A program made the translations under genes and the position numbers. A model generated the notes under the pieces. It saw only the letters and a program-made list of their open reading frames with translations, had not been told where the DNA came from and did not search any database. A stretch of DNA of 44,505 nt, taken from the NCBI GenBank assembly GCA_944384505.1, contig CALWTQ010000027.1:1-44505 (forward strand), written 5' to 3'. This document shows positions 1 through 7,461 of the stretch, in pieces (position 1 is the first letter of the stretch; every line of letters starts with the position of its first letter). This DNA comes from an uncultured Mediterraneibacter sp. (GTDB taxonomy: Bacteria; Bacillota; Clostridia; Lachnospirales; Lachnospiraceae).

Positions 1-475
1 AAATGGGGCTGTTTTCTGGGCTTTTTCAAACCGGGAGTCAGTGAATATATAGCTGCTACGAGAAGCAGGCGCGGCCGGAAGACTTTCGCAGTCGAAATCC
101 TACAAGCCGCGCCAACTTCACAGTTCAGCCCATTTAGGCAATGACACTTCCAACAGGAAATGCGCAGGAAGCGGATCGGATGGTTTGAGTATACTTTCTG
201 GGGAAGGGGGCAGCCGGAAGATGTGACTTTGGAGGAATCCGCTGAAAATCTTAAGGACGATGAGATGTTGTTAAGCGGCGCGCAGGGATTGTCTGAGCGT
301 CAGCGAGTTGCCCGGAGCGCCGCTTTGCCTTTAAACATCTCTTCGGCCTGTTAGATTTTCCGGATTCTGGAACGGAACATCGCACGGCTGTCCCCTTTCA
401 CAGAATACGTATCGCAAACCATCCGCTCCGCTTCCGAACGTGTTCCTCAGAAAGAGTTATTGCGCTAAATAGCTG
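1..475 (+). repeat. Large intergenic repeat, copy A (3' part; continues left of window)
   Basis: Non-coding repeat. From position 1 it matches, in opposite orientation, the second half of copy C (25529-26293), and its last part matches copy B (4651-4974). Visible parts in order: a conserved stem GGCGCGGC (68-75) pairing with GCCGCGCC (106-113), a block with GACACTTCC and GCAGGAAGCGG, a long stem-loop (235-367), a block CAGAATACGTATCGCAAACC shared with B, and the terminus GTTATTGCGCTAAATAGCTG (456-475). A possible 64-codon reading frame inside it follows the stem-loop and is not considered a gene. The left end lies outside the window. Confidence 0.75.
235..367 (+). other. Long stem-loop inside repeat copy A
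   Basis: Nested paired arms: GAATCCG (235-241) with CGGATTC (361-367), GAAAATCT (244-251) with AGATTTTC (353-360), GAGATGTT (262-269) with AACATCTC (334-341), and AAGCGGCGC (273-281) with GCGCCGCTT (317-325). The apical part holds TGTCTGAGCG and GCGAGTT. Copy C has the same architecture with different arm bases that still pair, which argues for selection on structure (RNA or extruded DNA). Confidence 0.75.
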
Positions 476-534
476 TACTGTCAAAAAACACTCTTTCCAA
501 AACATCGGCTTTTTGTTACAATATTTGATATAAT

Positions 535-583
535 TTGACACAAATCAGCTGTTAGTTGTGCCAAAGCCTTATATTTTGACACA
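535..583 (+). promoter_or_regulatory. Candidate operator upstream of the sigma-54 activator gene
   Basis: TTGACACAA (535-543) and TTGTGCCAA (556-564, complement TTGGCACAA) form an imperfect inverted repeat, and TTGACACA recurs at 576-583 just before the ribosome binding site. TATAAT is present at 529-534, but no convincing -35 box lies 17 bases upstream. No -24/-12 sigma-54 promoter was found here. The spacing suggests a binding site for a regulator, possibly the downstream protein itself; this is inference. Confidence 0.35.
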
Positions 584-601
584 CTTTTGGAGGGAATTAT
601 T

Positions 602-2587
602 ATGGCTGCTAATTATTCTACTATTTTCCCACGGGTGGAAGAAAACATTACTGAACAATATCGCCGGAAGCTCGCCCGCCTCTATACATTTCTGCACCGT
701 TATCTGGCAAAGACGATGACTTATGCCCACACCAGTGTATATGCTCTGGGACTATTTTCTGCCGACGGCATTCTTCTGGATCTGTTTGCCAATGAGGAAT
801 ATGTCTTGGATCAGCTTCATAAAAACGGTATTTACGCTTCTTCCGACTGGAAAGAGAGCGGATATAACGCGGTTTCGGAAGGGCTGCGCGACTGGAAAAG
901 TGTCAGCACCGTCGGCGACGAGAACGAACATCCCATTCTGAAAAACTACGCGGTTTATTTCTCGCCGATCAGTATGCTGAGTGTTTATGAGCCCTATGAG
1001 CCGATGGAGCAGTGCGGCCTCGCCATCATCATTCCAAAGGAGCACGCGTGGAAAGACTATCTGACCATGATCCTTACAATCGCTCATGATATGATGATCA
1101 CACTCCAGTTTAACAACATCGCTACCATGTATTACGAGCGGAGCGGGAAAGGGATCCTGTCTATTGATAATATTATGAGCCGAAACGGAGAGGCCCTTGC
1201 CACTTATTATAATCAGGAATTATTTGATCTTCTGGGGATCCCGGCCATGGATATTTATTATCGGCCTGCTGACCTCCTCATTGATCCTCTGCCCGCGAAT
1301 AAAGAGCTCTGGGATATTGTGGAGCATCACCGGACGATTTATAAACAGCCTATTACTGTCACATGCCACGGAAAAGAGGTCAGCCTGATCGCAACCACGG
1401 ACGCCTTCAACCAGCCCTCCCTTCCCGCCCACGGAGTCACTTTCTATTTTACAACCCAGCAGAAGATGACGGAAAAGCTGGCTAAAAAAGTGGCTAACGG
1501 AGCGATTAAGACCTTTGACGACATTATCGGACAGAATAAAAATCTCATCGCCATCCTGAGCCGCGCGAAGCAGATGGCGCAGACAGACAGCAACATCCTG
1601 ATCCTCGGGGAGAGCGGAACCGGGAAAGACGTCCTTGCGCAGGCAATCCACAACGCCAGCAGCCGGCGCGACAAGCCGTTTATCGCGATCAACTGCGGGG
1701 CAATGCCAAAAGATCTGATCGAAAGCGAATTGTTCGGCTACGACAGCGGGGCTTTTACAGGCGCGCGTAAGAATGGGAATATCGGAAAATTCGAGCTGGC
1801 CAGCGGAGGCACCATCTTTCTGGACGAGATCGGTGAGATGCCTCTGGATCTCCAGGCAAAACTTCTGCGTGTTGTAGAACAGAAGCAGCTGATGCGTCTG
1901 GGAAGCTCCCAGGTTATCAACGTGGATGTGAAAATCATCGCCGCTACCAATGCAAATATCTGGTCCATGATTGAACAGAAGCAGTTTCGGGCGGATCTTT
2001 TCTACCGGATCAGCACCATGCAGATCCAGCTTCCACCGCTTCGTGAACGAAGGGATGACATCATTCCGCTTGCCAGATACTTCATCCAGAAGGTTTCTGA
2101 CAGAACCGGGAAGGAGAACTGTATGCGCCTTTCCCCGGAAGCGCAAGAGCTCCTTGTAAAGCTTGAATGGCGCGGAAATGTCCGTGAACTTCAGAACCTC
2201 ATAGAGTGCATCGTGCAGCTCTATCCGGGCGACCTGATTCTCCCGCAGCATATCCTCGATAATGTCAGCGGATATCAGGCTCCCGATATAGCATCCAGCA
2301 CAGATCCGCAGCCCACATCCTATGTGCCGCCGCTGACCTCAGGATCCTACCCGCCGGTGATGCACCCCTCCGATCAGGACGGCTCCATCATCCGCCGGCC
2401 CGAAGGATATGTACAGGATTCCGGAATGGGATTCACCGGCGCCGTGCGCAAAAAGCCCTCTGAGCTCACCCGTGAGGAAATATTAAACGCGCTGGAAGCA
2501 TGCGGCGGAAACCGTTCGAAAGCCGCTGAGTATCTGGGGATCTCCAGGCGCACCTTTTATCGGAAATTAGAAAAACTGGAGTTATAG
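602..2587 (+). CDS. Sigma-54-dependent transcriptional activator (enhancer-binding protein)
   Basis: A 661-residue activator of RpoN-dependent promoters. The N-terminal ~170 residues look like a GAF-type sensor, followed by a PAS-like or linker region to ~290. The AAA+ domain carries Walker A GESGTGKD (~336), the sigma-54 contact loop GAFTGA (~383) and Walker B FLDEIGEM (~406). A proline/serine-rich linker leads to a Fis-type helix-turn-helix (GGNRSKAAEYLGISRRTFYRK) at the C-terminus. The start is ATG 602 with GGAGG at 589-593; an upstream TTG at 587 overlaps that ribosome binding site and is rejected. There is no receiver domain, so it probably senses a ligand directly. It lies 20 bases before rpoN, likely in one transcript. 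Its ligand and target genes cannot be read from the window. Confidence 0.93.
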   Translation: MAANYSTIFPRVEENITEQYRRKLARLYTFLHRYLAKTMTYAHTSVYALGLFSADGILLDLFANEEYVLDQLHKNGIYASSDWKESGYNAVSEGLRDWKSVSTVGDENEHPILKNYAVYFSPISMLSVYEPYEPMEQCGLAIIIPKEHAWKDYLTMILTIAHDMMITLQFNNIATMYYERSGKGILSIDNIMSRNGEALATYYNQELFDLLGIPAMDIYYRPADLLIDPLPANKELWDIVEHHRTIYKQPITVTCHGKEVSLIATTDAFNQPSLPAHGVTFYFTTQQKMTEKLAKKVANGAIKTFDDIIGQNKNLIAILSRAKQMAQTDSNILILGESGTGKDVLAQAIHNASSRRDKPFIAINCGAMPKDLIESELFGYDSGAFTGARKNGNIGKFELASGGTIFLDEIGEMPLDLQAKLLRVVEQKQLMRLGSSQVINVDVKIIAATNANIWSMIEQKQFRADLFYRISTMQIQLPPLRERRDDIIPLARYFIQKVSDRTGKENCMRLSPEAQELLVKLEWRGNVRELQNLIECIVQLYPGDLILPQHILDNVSGYQAPDIASSTDPQPTSYVPPLTSGSYPPVMHPSDQDGSIIRRPEGYVQDSGMGFTGAVRKKPSELTREEILNALEACGGNRSKAAEYLGISRRTFYRKLEKLEL

Positions 2588-2607
2588 TATATGAAAGGGA
2601 ACAGATT

Positions 2608-3990
2608 ATGGCACTTGAACTAAAGCAGGAACAAAAACAGCTTCTCTCCCAGAAGATGATCCAGTCCGCTTCTATTTTGCAAATGTCGGCTGCTGACCTG
2701 GAAGAATATTTAAACGAACAGTCATTGGAGAACCCGGTGATCGATCTCGTTCATAAGGAACCAGAAAAAACAGAGGAACAGGAGTCGGAGACATATCAGT
2801 GGATCAGTTCGCACGATGAGCAGAACCGCTATCTCTATCAGAAGATCGAGACAAGGGATGACGAACTCCCCGAATGGAATATTGACACGCATCAGACTGA
2901 AAGCCTTTCCGAGTATCTGTGGGAACAGCTTCTTGTGAAGCACATTCCCGGCGAGTATGAAGACGATATAAAGACAATACTGGAAAGCCTGGATGAAAAC
3001 GGCTACTTTTCCGAGCCTCTGGATGATTTTCTGCAGTATTTTCACATGGAGAAGGACTACTTCCTGAAGCTTCTCAGCCTGATCCAGACTCTCGAGCCCG
3101 CAGGAGTAGGCGCCCGGTCTCTCGCCGAATGTCTCTGCCTCCAGCTGGAGCGGAAAGACCTGCTCACCCCGACGCTGGAAAAGTTTGTGAACTATGATCT
3201 GGAAAAAATGGCGAAAAACCAGCTGCCCGCAATTGCAAAAGAGCTCGCCGTATCTGTGCAGGAAGTGAAGGAATATGCTGATCTGGTACGCAGGCTTGAC
3301 CCGAAACCCGGAGCTTATCTGGGGAGAGTGCAGCGCACACACTATATTAACCCGGATATTATTGTTGTGAAATTCAAAGGACATCTCGACATCCTGCTGA
3401 ATGATTCGGTCTACCCGGATATCTCGTTAAACTCCGGCTATGTACAGATGTCTCACAGCTGCGATGACAAAGAGGCCCGGGCTTATCTTCAGAAGAAAAT
3501 TAATCAGGCGGAATGGATCCGTCAGTGCATCGCCCAGCGCAATTCAACTTTGTTCAATGTGGCGCGGGAAATCGCGGCTTTTCAGTCTGACTTTTTCCTG
3601 AAAGGTGCAGCCTACTTAAAGCCTCTTCGCATGTCAGACATTGCGGACAGGCTTGAGATTCACGAATCCACAGTCAGCAGGGCTGTGCGCATGAAATACC
3701 TCCAGTGCACCTGGGGCACTTTCCCACTGAGCTATTTCTTTGCTAAAAACGCGGCGCGCTCCGCCACATCAGCTATTTTCGGCTCATCGGAAGAAGCGGC
3801 CACGGCCGCGGATATAAAAGCAGCGCTCAGAAAAATTATCGAAGAGGAAAACCGCCAGAAACCATACAGCGACCGCGCCCTTGCAGAAAAACTTGAAGAA
3901 CAGGGAATCTCCATCTCCCGGCGTACTGTGGCAAAATATCGGGAAGAGGAACATATCCCCAGCGCTTCCGGGAGGAAAGAATATATCTGA
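2608..3990 (+). CDS. rpoN: RNA polymerase sigma-54 factor RpoN
   Basis: A 460-residue alternative sigma factor that directs RNA polymerase to -24/-12 promoters and needs an ATP-driven activator. Region I is glutamine/leucine-rich at the start (LKQEQKQLLSQKMIQSASIL), followed by an acidic region II and a core-binding domain (~90-280). A helix-turn-helix-like segment around 340 (MSDIADRLEIHESTVSRAV) precedes the RpoN box at the C-terminus, seen as SRRTVAKYREEEHIPSA. Length is normal for the family. The partner activator is immediately upstream on the same strand. The ribosome binding site is weak (AAGGGAA), so coupling with the upstream gene is likely. Family assignment is certain from the N-terminus and the RpoN box. 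Confidence 0.97.
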   Translation: MALELKQEQKQLLSQKMIQSASILQMSAADLEEYLNEQSLENPVIDLVHKEPEKTEEQESETYQWISSHDEQNRYLYQKIETRDDELPEWNIDTHQTESLSEYLWEQLLVKHIPGEYEDDIKTILESLDENGYFSEPLDDFLQYFHMEKDYFLKLLSLIQTLEPAGVGARSLAECLCLQLERKDLLTPTLEKFVNYDLEKMAKNQLPAIAKELAVSVQEVKEYADLVRRLDPKPGAYLGRVQRTHYINPDIIVVKFKGHLDILLNDSVYPDISLNSGYVQMSHSCDDKEARAYLQKKINQAEWIRQCIAQRNSTLFNVAREIAAFQSDFFLKGAAYLKPLRMSDIADRLEIHESTVSRAVRMKYLQCTWGTFPLSYFFAKNAARSATSAIFGSSEEAATAADIKAALRKIIEEENRQKPYSDRALAEKLEEQGISISRRTVAKYREEEHIPSASGRKEYI

Positions 3991-3994
3991 TTGT

Positions 3995-4305
3995 CCTGTA
4001 TGGAAATCAGTTTACTGATTTTAATAATCCCGGAGGCTTCTTCCGTCAAAACATATGCCACCTGGATATAAAATTTTTCCCGGCCTTTATAACAGACAAA
4101 ATCAATTTCCTGTGTGTCCAGCTTACCTACTGTAACATCATATCCCCGGCTCAGCATTTCCAGATACACTGTATTCTCAAACAATTTACTTGTGTCAATC
4201 TGTTCGCTTGTCTTGCATATCTGGAGAGAATATCTTTCATGACGACCGAATCATAAGTTTCCGCAACCAGCCAGTCAAAGTCGCTCTGGCAGGTTCTGTC
4301 CTGCA
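3995..4305 (-). pseudogene. Remnant of a DUF4143-type AAA ATPase
   Basis: Read leftward, one frame gives a fragment with TYDSVVMKDILSRYAR (~4240-4290), typical of the middle of DUF4143 ATPases. A second frame gives KLFENTVYLEMLSRGYDVTV then GKLDTQEIDFVCYKG and YIQVAYVLTEE (~4020-4185), typical of the C-terminal nuclease-like part. The two lie next to each other in different frames, so most of the gene, including the Walker motifs, has been lost by deletion and frameshift. No intact open frame, start or ribosome binding site is present. The fragment sits between rpoN and tRNA-Cys and looks like decaying accessory DNA. Confidence 0.75.
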
Positions 4306-4331
4306 GACAGAACGGAAAGAAGCTAATAGAG

Positions 4332-4371
4332 AAAAAGGCGGCATAGCCCTTGAATGGGGAGCTATGCCGCC
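4332..4371 (-). terminator. Intrinsic terminator of the tRNA-Cys unit
   Basis: On the minus strand, an 11-base perfect stem GGCGGCATAGC (4361-4371) pairs with GCTATGCCGCC (4337-4347), followed by five T (complement of 4332-4336). It lies about 30 bases beyond the 3' end of tRNA-Cys. Confidence 0.85.
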
Positions 4372-4402
4372 TAATCGAAAAATATATTTCCTTTTTTCTG
4401 AG

Positions 4403-4474
4403 AGGCGCAGACGAGATTTGAACTCGTGAATCAGGGTGTTGCAGACCCACGCCTTACCACTTGGCTACTGCGCC
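4403..4474 (-). tRNA. tRNA-Cys (GCA), copy 1
   Basis: A 72-base cloverleaf on the minus strand: acceptor GGCGCAG/CTGCGCC with discriminator U, D stem GCC/GGC, anticodon loop CTGCAAC with anticodon GCA, and T arm ACGAG-TTCAAAT-CTCGT. The outermost anticodon-stem pair is a T-T mismatch. CCA is not encoded. It is identical over all 72 bases to the copy at 33106-33177. It is transcribed alone from the promoter at 4592-4620. Confidence 0.95.
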
Positions 4475-4591
4475 TTAAGTCATCCGCACTTAGCAGTCGT
4501 CTCTGGCCGTTTGCGTGCGATCAATACCGCCGCATTTATCAGACGGCTGCGGATATGTGCTCCACTATTATTATAGTTTTGCACTTTAAAA

Positions 4592-4620
4592 AGTATACCA
4601 AATCCGATCTGATTCGTCAA
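4592..4620 (-). promoter_or_regulatory. Promoter for tRNA-Cys copy 1
   Basis: On the minus strand, TTGACG (4615-4620), a 17-base spacer and TATACT (4592-4597). The stretch to the tRNA (4475-4590) resembles the spacer between tRNA-Glu and tRNA-Cys at 33178-33228: it shares GCACTTAGC and a TCT-TGG-CG-TT-CGTGC pattern. It may therefore hold the decayed remains of an upstream tRNA-Glu. Confidence 0.8.
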
Positions 4621-4650
4621 GAATTTTTTCAAGCCAGCAGTTGATGGAAG

Positions 4651-4974
4651 TTTAAGTTCACTAATGTCCGGATGTAAAACGTCCGAAAACAGGGGCTATT
4701 TCTGAGACGTATTCTGCGGGGATGGAGGACGGCGCGGCCAGAAGACTTTCGCAATGGAAAGCCTACAAGCCGCGCCAAACTGCACTTTACAGCTCTGTTT
4801 AGGGCAGTGACACTTCCGTCTGGGAATGCGCAGGAAGCGGAGCAGACGGCTTGAGTATACTTTCTGGGGAACGGAACATCTCCCAGCTGTCCCCTTTCAC
4901 AGAATACGTATCGCAAACCATCCGCTCCGCTTCCGGACGTGAGTCACAGGAATTGTTATTGCGCTAAATAGCTG
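4651..4974 (+). repeat. Large intergenic repeat, copy B (internally deleted)
   Basis: The left part (AAGTTCACTAATG, then ACGTCCGAAAACAG and ACGTATTCTGCGGGGATGGA) matches the right end of copy C read in reverse. It then joins directly to the conserved stem GGCGCGGC (4731-4738)/GCCGCGCC (4769-4776), followed by GACACTTCCGTCTGG, GCAGGAAGCGGAGC, and CAGAATACGTATCGCAAACC shared with copy A. It ends in GTTATTGCGCTAAATAGCTG (4955-4974), the same terminus as copy A. The long stem-loops of A and C are missing. The right end overlaps the last codons and stop of the MATE gene. Confidence 0.75.
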
Positions 4975-6391
4975 TATTCTCCCCAATGATATTCTCCAGC
5001 CACACTCCCCGCTTCACCAGTGCAAACCCGATCGTGCTTTTGATACATTCCCCGGTCTGCATTGCCGCGTACACGCCCCAGGGAGGCACAGCCGTATATC
5101 TGCAGAGCAGAAATACGATCGGCACGCTGACCGCCCAGAGGAATCCGCAGTCAAAAAAGAAGGTAATTCCTGTCTTGCCGCCCGCCCTCAGGGTATAGTA
5201 TGTGCCATTTAGGAAGGCGTTTTGCGGGACGAATACTGCCTGGACGACTATAATTCCTGTCGCAGCGGCGCGGACTGTGCCCGATGTATTGTAGAATCCG
5301 GGGAATATAGGCGATACGGCCAGCATCATCAAGGCGACTGTCAAGCTCGCCGCCACGCAGAAGGCGATCATCTTATTATCTGTATCTCTCGCTTTCTTCA
5401 TATCACCCGAGCCGAGCACCTGCCCCACGATAATTGCTACGGATTCTCCCATGGCCGCAAATACAACACTCAGTACATTATTAATCGTATTGGCAATATT
5501 CAGAGCCGCAATCACTTCCAGTCCCCGGACAGAATAACACTGCGTCAGCACCGCCATTCCCAGGGACCAGAGCGCTTCATTCATAAGAAGGGGCATTCCC
5601 TTGATGAAATAGGCCCGGACCAAATGAAACGGAATCCGCATCGTTCGGTAAAGGCCTTTTGCGTATTTATTCTGCTCCGGATGCATATGTGTCCATGTAA
5701 TTACAATCATAGCCTCCACATAACGCGACAGAACCGTAGCGGCTGCCGCCCCCGCCGCGCCCAGCTCCGGAAAGCCGAACTTTCCGTAAATCAGCAGATA
5801 GTTGAACACCAGATTAACCAGCACTGCCGCGATTCCGGCCTTCATAGGAACAACTGTTTCCCCGCACTCCCTCAAGGTGCTGGCGTACACCTGAAGCATC
5901 ATAAACGGAGGCAGCCCAAGCAGCATGATTTTCATATAGATTTTCCCACTCTCAAGAGCCATGGCCAGTTCCCCGGCTGCCGCCTCCCCGTTCAGATAGA
6001 GCTGTATCAGTTCATCTCCCCGGAGCCACAGAAGCACAATGGCGCCGGCCGTTACCGCCAGCGCCATCCAGAGCTTATATCGAAAAGTACTCCTTATCCC
6101 TTCCTCATCCCCGCGCCCATAATACTGAGCGGTAAAGATCCCGGCGCCTGCCACTCCTCCAAAGATGCAGAGATTATACACAAATATAATCTGGTTGACG
6201 ATGGACACGCCGGACATAGGCGCAGTGCCGAGCTGGCCGACCATAATATTGTCCAGCAGACTTACAAAGTTGGTAATACCATTCTGCACCATAATAGGCA
6301 CAGCAATTGCGAGGGCCATCCGGTAAAAGTTTCTGTCTCCTATAAATTTCTCTTTAAATTTTCCTGTCATATTCATTTTCTTTATACCCAT
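4964..6391 (-). CDS. MATE family multidrug/cation efflux transporter
   Basis: Polytopic inner-membrane exporter of about 475 residues, within the usual range for the MATE family, with about twelve hydrophobic segments. It exchanges drugs or organic cations for Na+ or H+. Features seen: AIAVPIMVQNGITNFVSLLDNIMVGQLG near the start is the typical first helix, and a similar pattern (FIKGMPLLMNEALWSLGMAVLT) starts the second half, reflecting the two-fold repeat. The start at 6391 (MGIKKMNMTGKF) is preferred, because the frame open further upstream runs into a hairpin at 6444-6468. The last five codons (ENTAI) and the TAG stop lie inside the terminus of repeat B. The substrate is unknown. Confidence 0.9.
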   Translation of the reverse strand: MGIKKMNMTGKFKEKFIGDRNFYRMALAIAVPIMVQNGITNFVSLLDNIMVGQLGTAPMSGVSIVNQIIFVYNLCIFGGVAGAGIFTAQYYGRGDEEGIRSTFRYKLWMALAVTAGAIVLLWLRGDELIQLYLNGEAAAGELAMALESGKIYMKIMLLGLPPFMMLQVYASTLRECGETVVPMKAGIAAVLVNLVFNYLLIYGKFGFPELGAAGAAAATVLSRYVEAMIVITWTHMHPEQNKYAKGLYRTMRIPFHLVRAYFIKGMPLLMNEALWSLGMAVLTQCYSVRGLEVIAALNIANTINNVLSVVFAAMGESVAIIVGQVLGSGDMKKARDTDNKMIAFCVAASLTVALMMLAVSPIFPGFYNTSGTVRAAATGIIVVQAVFVPQNAFLNGTYYTLRAGGKTGITFFFDCGFLWAVSVPIVFLLCRYTAVPPWGVYAAMQTGECIKSTIGFALVKRGVWLENIIGENTAI

Positions 6392-6443
6392 ATACCCATT
6401 CCTGTCCCGCTTCTCATGCCACATATAATTATGCATATGAAAT

Positions 6444-6468
6444 ATGCCGCCGGGCATTCCGACGGCAT
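6444..6468 (-). terminator. Possible terminator after the sugar operon
   Basis: On the minus strand ATGCCG (6463-6468) pairs with CGGCAT (6444-6449), followed by ATTTCATATG. It lies about 20 bases after the stop of the kinase gene. The T-run is weak, so it may only be an intercistronic hairpin. Confidence 0.4.
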
Positions 6469-6486
6469 TTTCAGCTGCTTCGCGGC

Positions 6487-7461
6487 TCAGGAAATATTCT
6501 GAGCCGCTTTTAAATTTTCCGTCATTTCTTCGCTGATGCTTCCCCCGCTCTTCCTGCAGGCCAGCAGAATACCTCCCGCCACAGGCAGAAGCTGCGGTTC
6601 ACACAGTTGATGGGGAACATCCGTAAGTGTTTCCTCCAATCCTGGTCTCAGATACTTCATAGACTTAAATACACCTCCGGAATAGGAAATATTTACAGGA
6701 GAGTCAAAGTTTCCCCTGCTGAAAATTCCTTCCACAATCAGCCCCAGTTCCACCGACGCGCACCGGAAGATCTCAATTGCTTTTGGATCTCCCTGCTCCG
6801 CCAGTTCACTGACGTCCCTTGAAAGTCCGGCTATCTTATCCCGCTTCCCCTGCCAGTCCGTAATCACCAGCTTCAGGATATCCTCCGGGCAGTCAAGCTT
6901 ATATTTTTCCATCATGTACCCATAGAGATCTGTCTTTTCTTCTCTTCCGTCCGCCTGCTTTGTGAAATGTACCAAAAGCTGACAGCCGATCCAGTAGGCG
7001 CTTCCCTCATCTCCTCCGAACAGATGATGCCATCCGCCGCTTCGGATATACCTTCCATCCAGGTCAATCCCAAGTCCGATAGATCCTGTCCCCGCAATAA
7101 TATGAATCCCCTGTTTTCCCAAAAGAGAACCTGCAAGCGCATTCTCCGTATCATTTCCTATCGCAAGCGGAATCCTTGGAAACGCCTCCTCCACCAGGCG
7201 GGTAATCACGGGGACGTCTCCCGGGACATCTCCGAAGCCGGCGATGGCGATAAAAGCTCCCGCAATATCGCTCTGCCCGATTCCGGCCTGCATACAGACC
7301 TTGAGAATCCCGTCTTTTAATATAGAAAGAACAGCGTCTGTCCCATTCACCATATAATTGGCCGGGCCAAGGATACATCCGGCCTCCGCAGTGCCGTCCT
7401 CGCGGCACAGGAGAAATGCAGTCTTTGTTCCTCCGCAGTCAACACTCAGATAACGTGCCAT
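6487..7461 (-). CDS. BadF/BadG/BcrA-type ATPase, probable N-acetylglucosamine-kinase-like sugar kinase
   Basis: A 324-residue ASKHA-fold kinase. The phosphate-1 motif is at the N-terminus (SVDCGGTKTAFLLC); a central IAGTGSIGLGIDLDGR segment gives the phosphate-2 loop, followed by GGWHHLFGGDEGSAYWIG, a hallmark of the N-acetylglucosamine-kinase branch. The adenosine motif ISYSGGVFKS is near residue 270. The start ATG 7461 has GAGGAGG just upstream. The gene begins inside the 3' end of the amidohydrolase gene (23-base overlap), so translational coupling is likely. It is the last gene of the operon starting at melA and probably phosphorylates the sugar released by the upstream enzymes. The exact sugar cannot be read from sequence. 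Confidence 0.82.
   Translation of the reverse strand: MARYLSVDCGGTKTAFLLCREDGTAEAGCILGPANYMVNGTDAVLSILKDGILKVCMQAGIGQSDIAGAFIAIAGFGDVPGDVPVITRLVEEAFPRIPLAIGNDTENALAGSLLGKQGIHIIAGTGSIGLGIDLDGRYIRSGGWHHLFGGDEGSAYWIGCQLLVHFTKQADGREEKTDLYGYMMEKYKLDCPEDILKLVITDWQGKRDKIAGLSRDVSELAEQGDPKAIEIFRCASVELGLIVEGIFSRGNFDSPVNISYSGGVFKSMKYLRPGLEETLTDVPHQLCEPQLLPVAGGILLACRKSGGSISEEMTENLKAAQNIS

Noticed and set aside
160-354. 64-codon frame in repeat A
   Set aside because: It runs through the covarying stem-loop, and copies B and C do not keep it as a frame.
480-600. Sigma-54 (-24/-12) promoter before the activator gene
   Set aside because: No TGGCAC followed by TTGC at the right spacing was found on the plus strand.
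1220-2251. Long open frame on the minus strand within the sigma-54 activator gene
   Set aside because: It is antisense to a clearly recognised AAA+ gene, has no ribosome binding site and no family pattern.
5222-6502. 426-codon frame on the plus strand opposite the MATE gene
   Set aside because: Antisense shadow of a hydrophobic protein; composition rich in His, Arg and Cys, no start signal.
7151-7408. Frame overlapping the kinase gene on the same strand
   Set aside because: Out of frame with the recognised kinase, Arg/Gly-rich by codon shift, no start signal.
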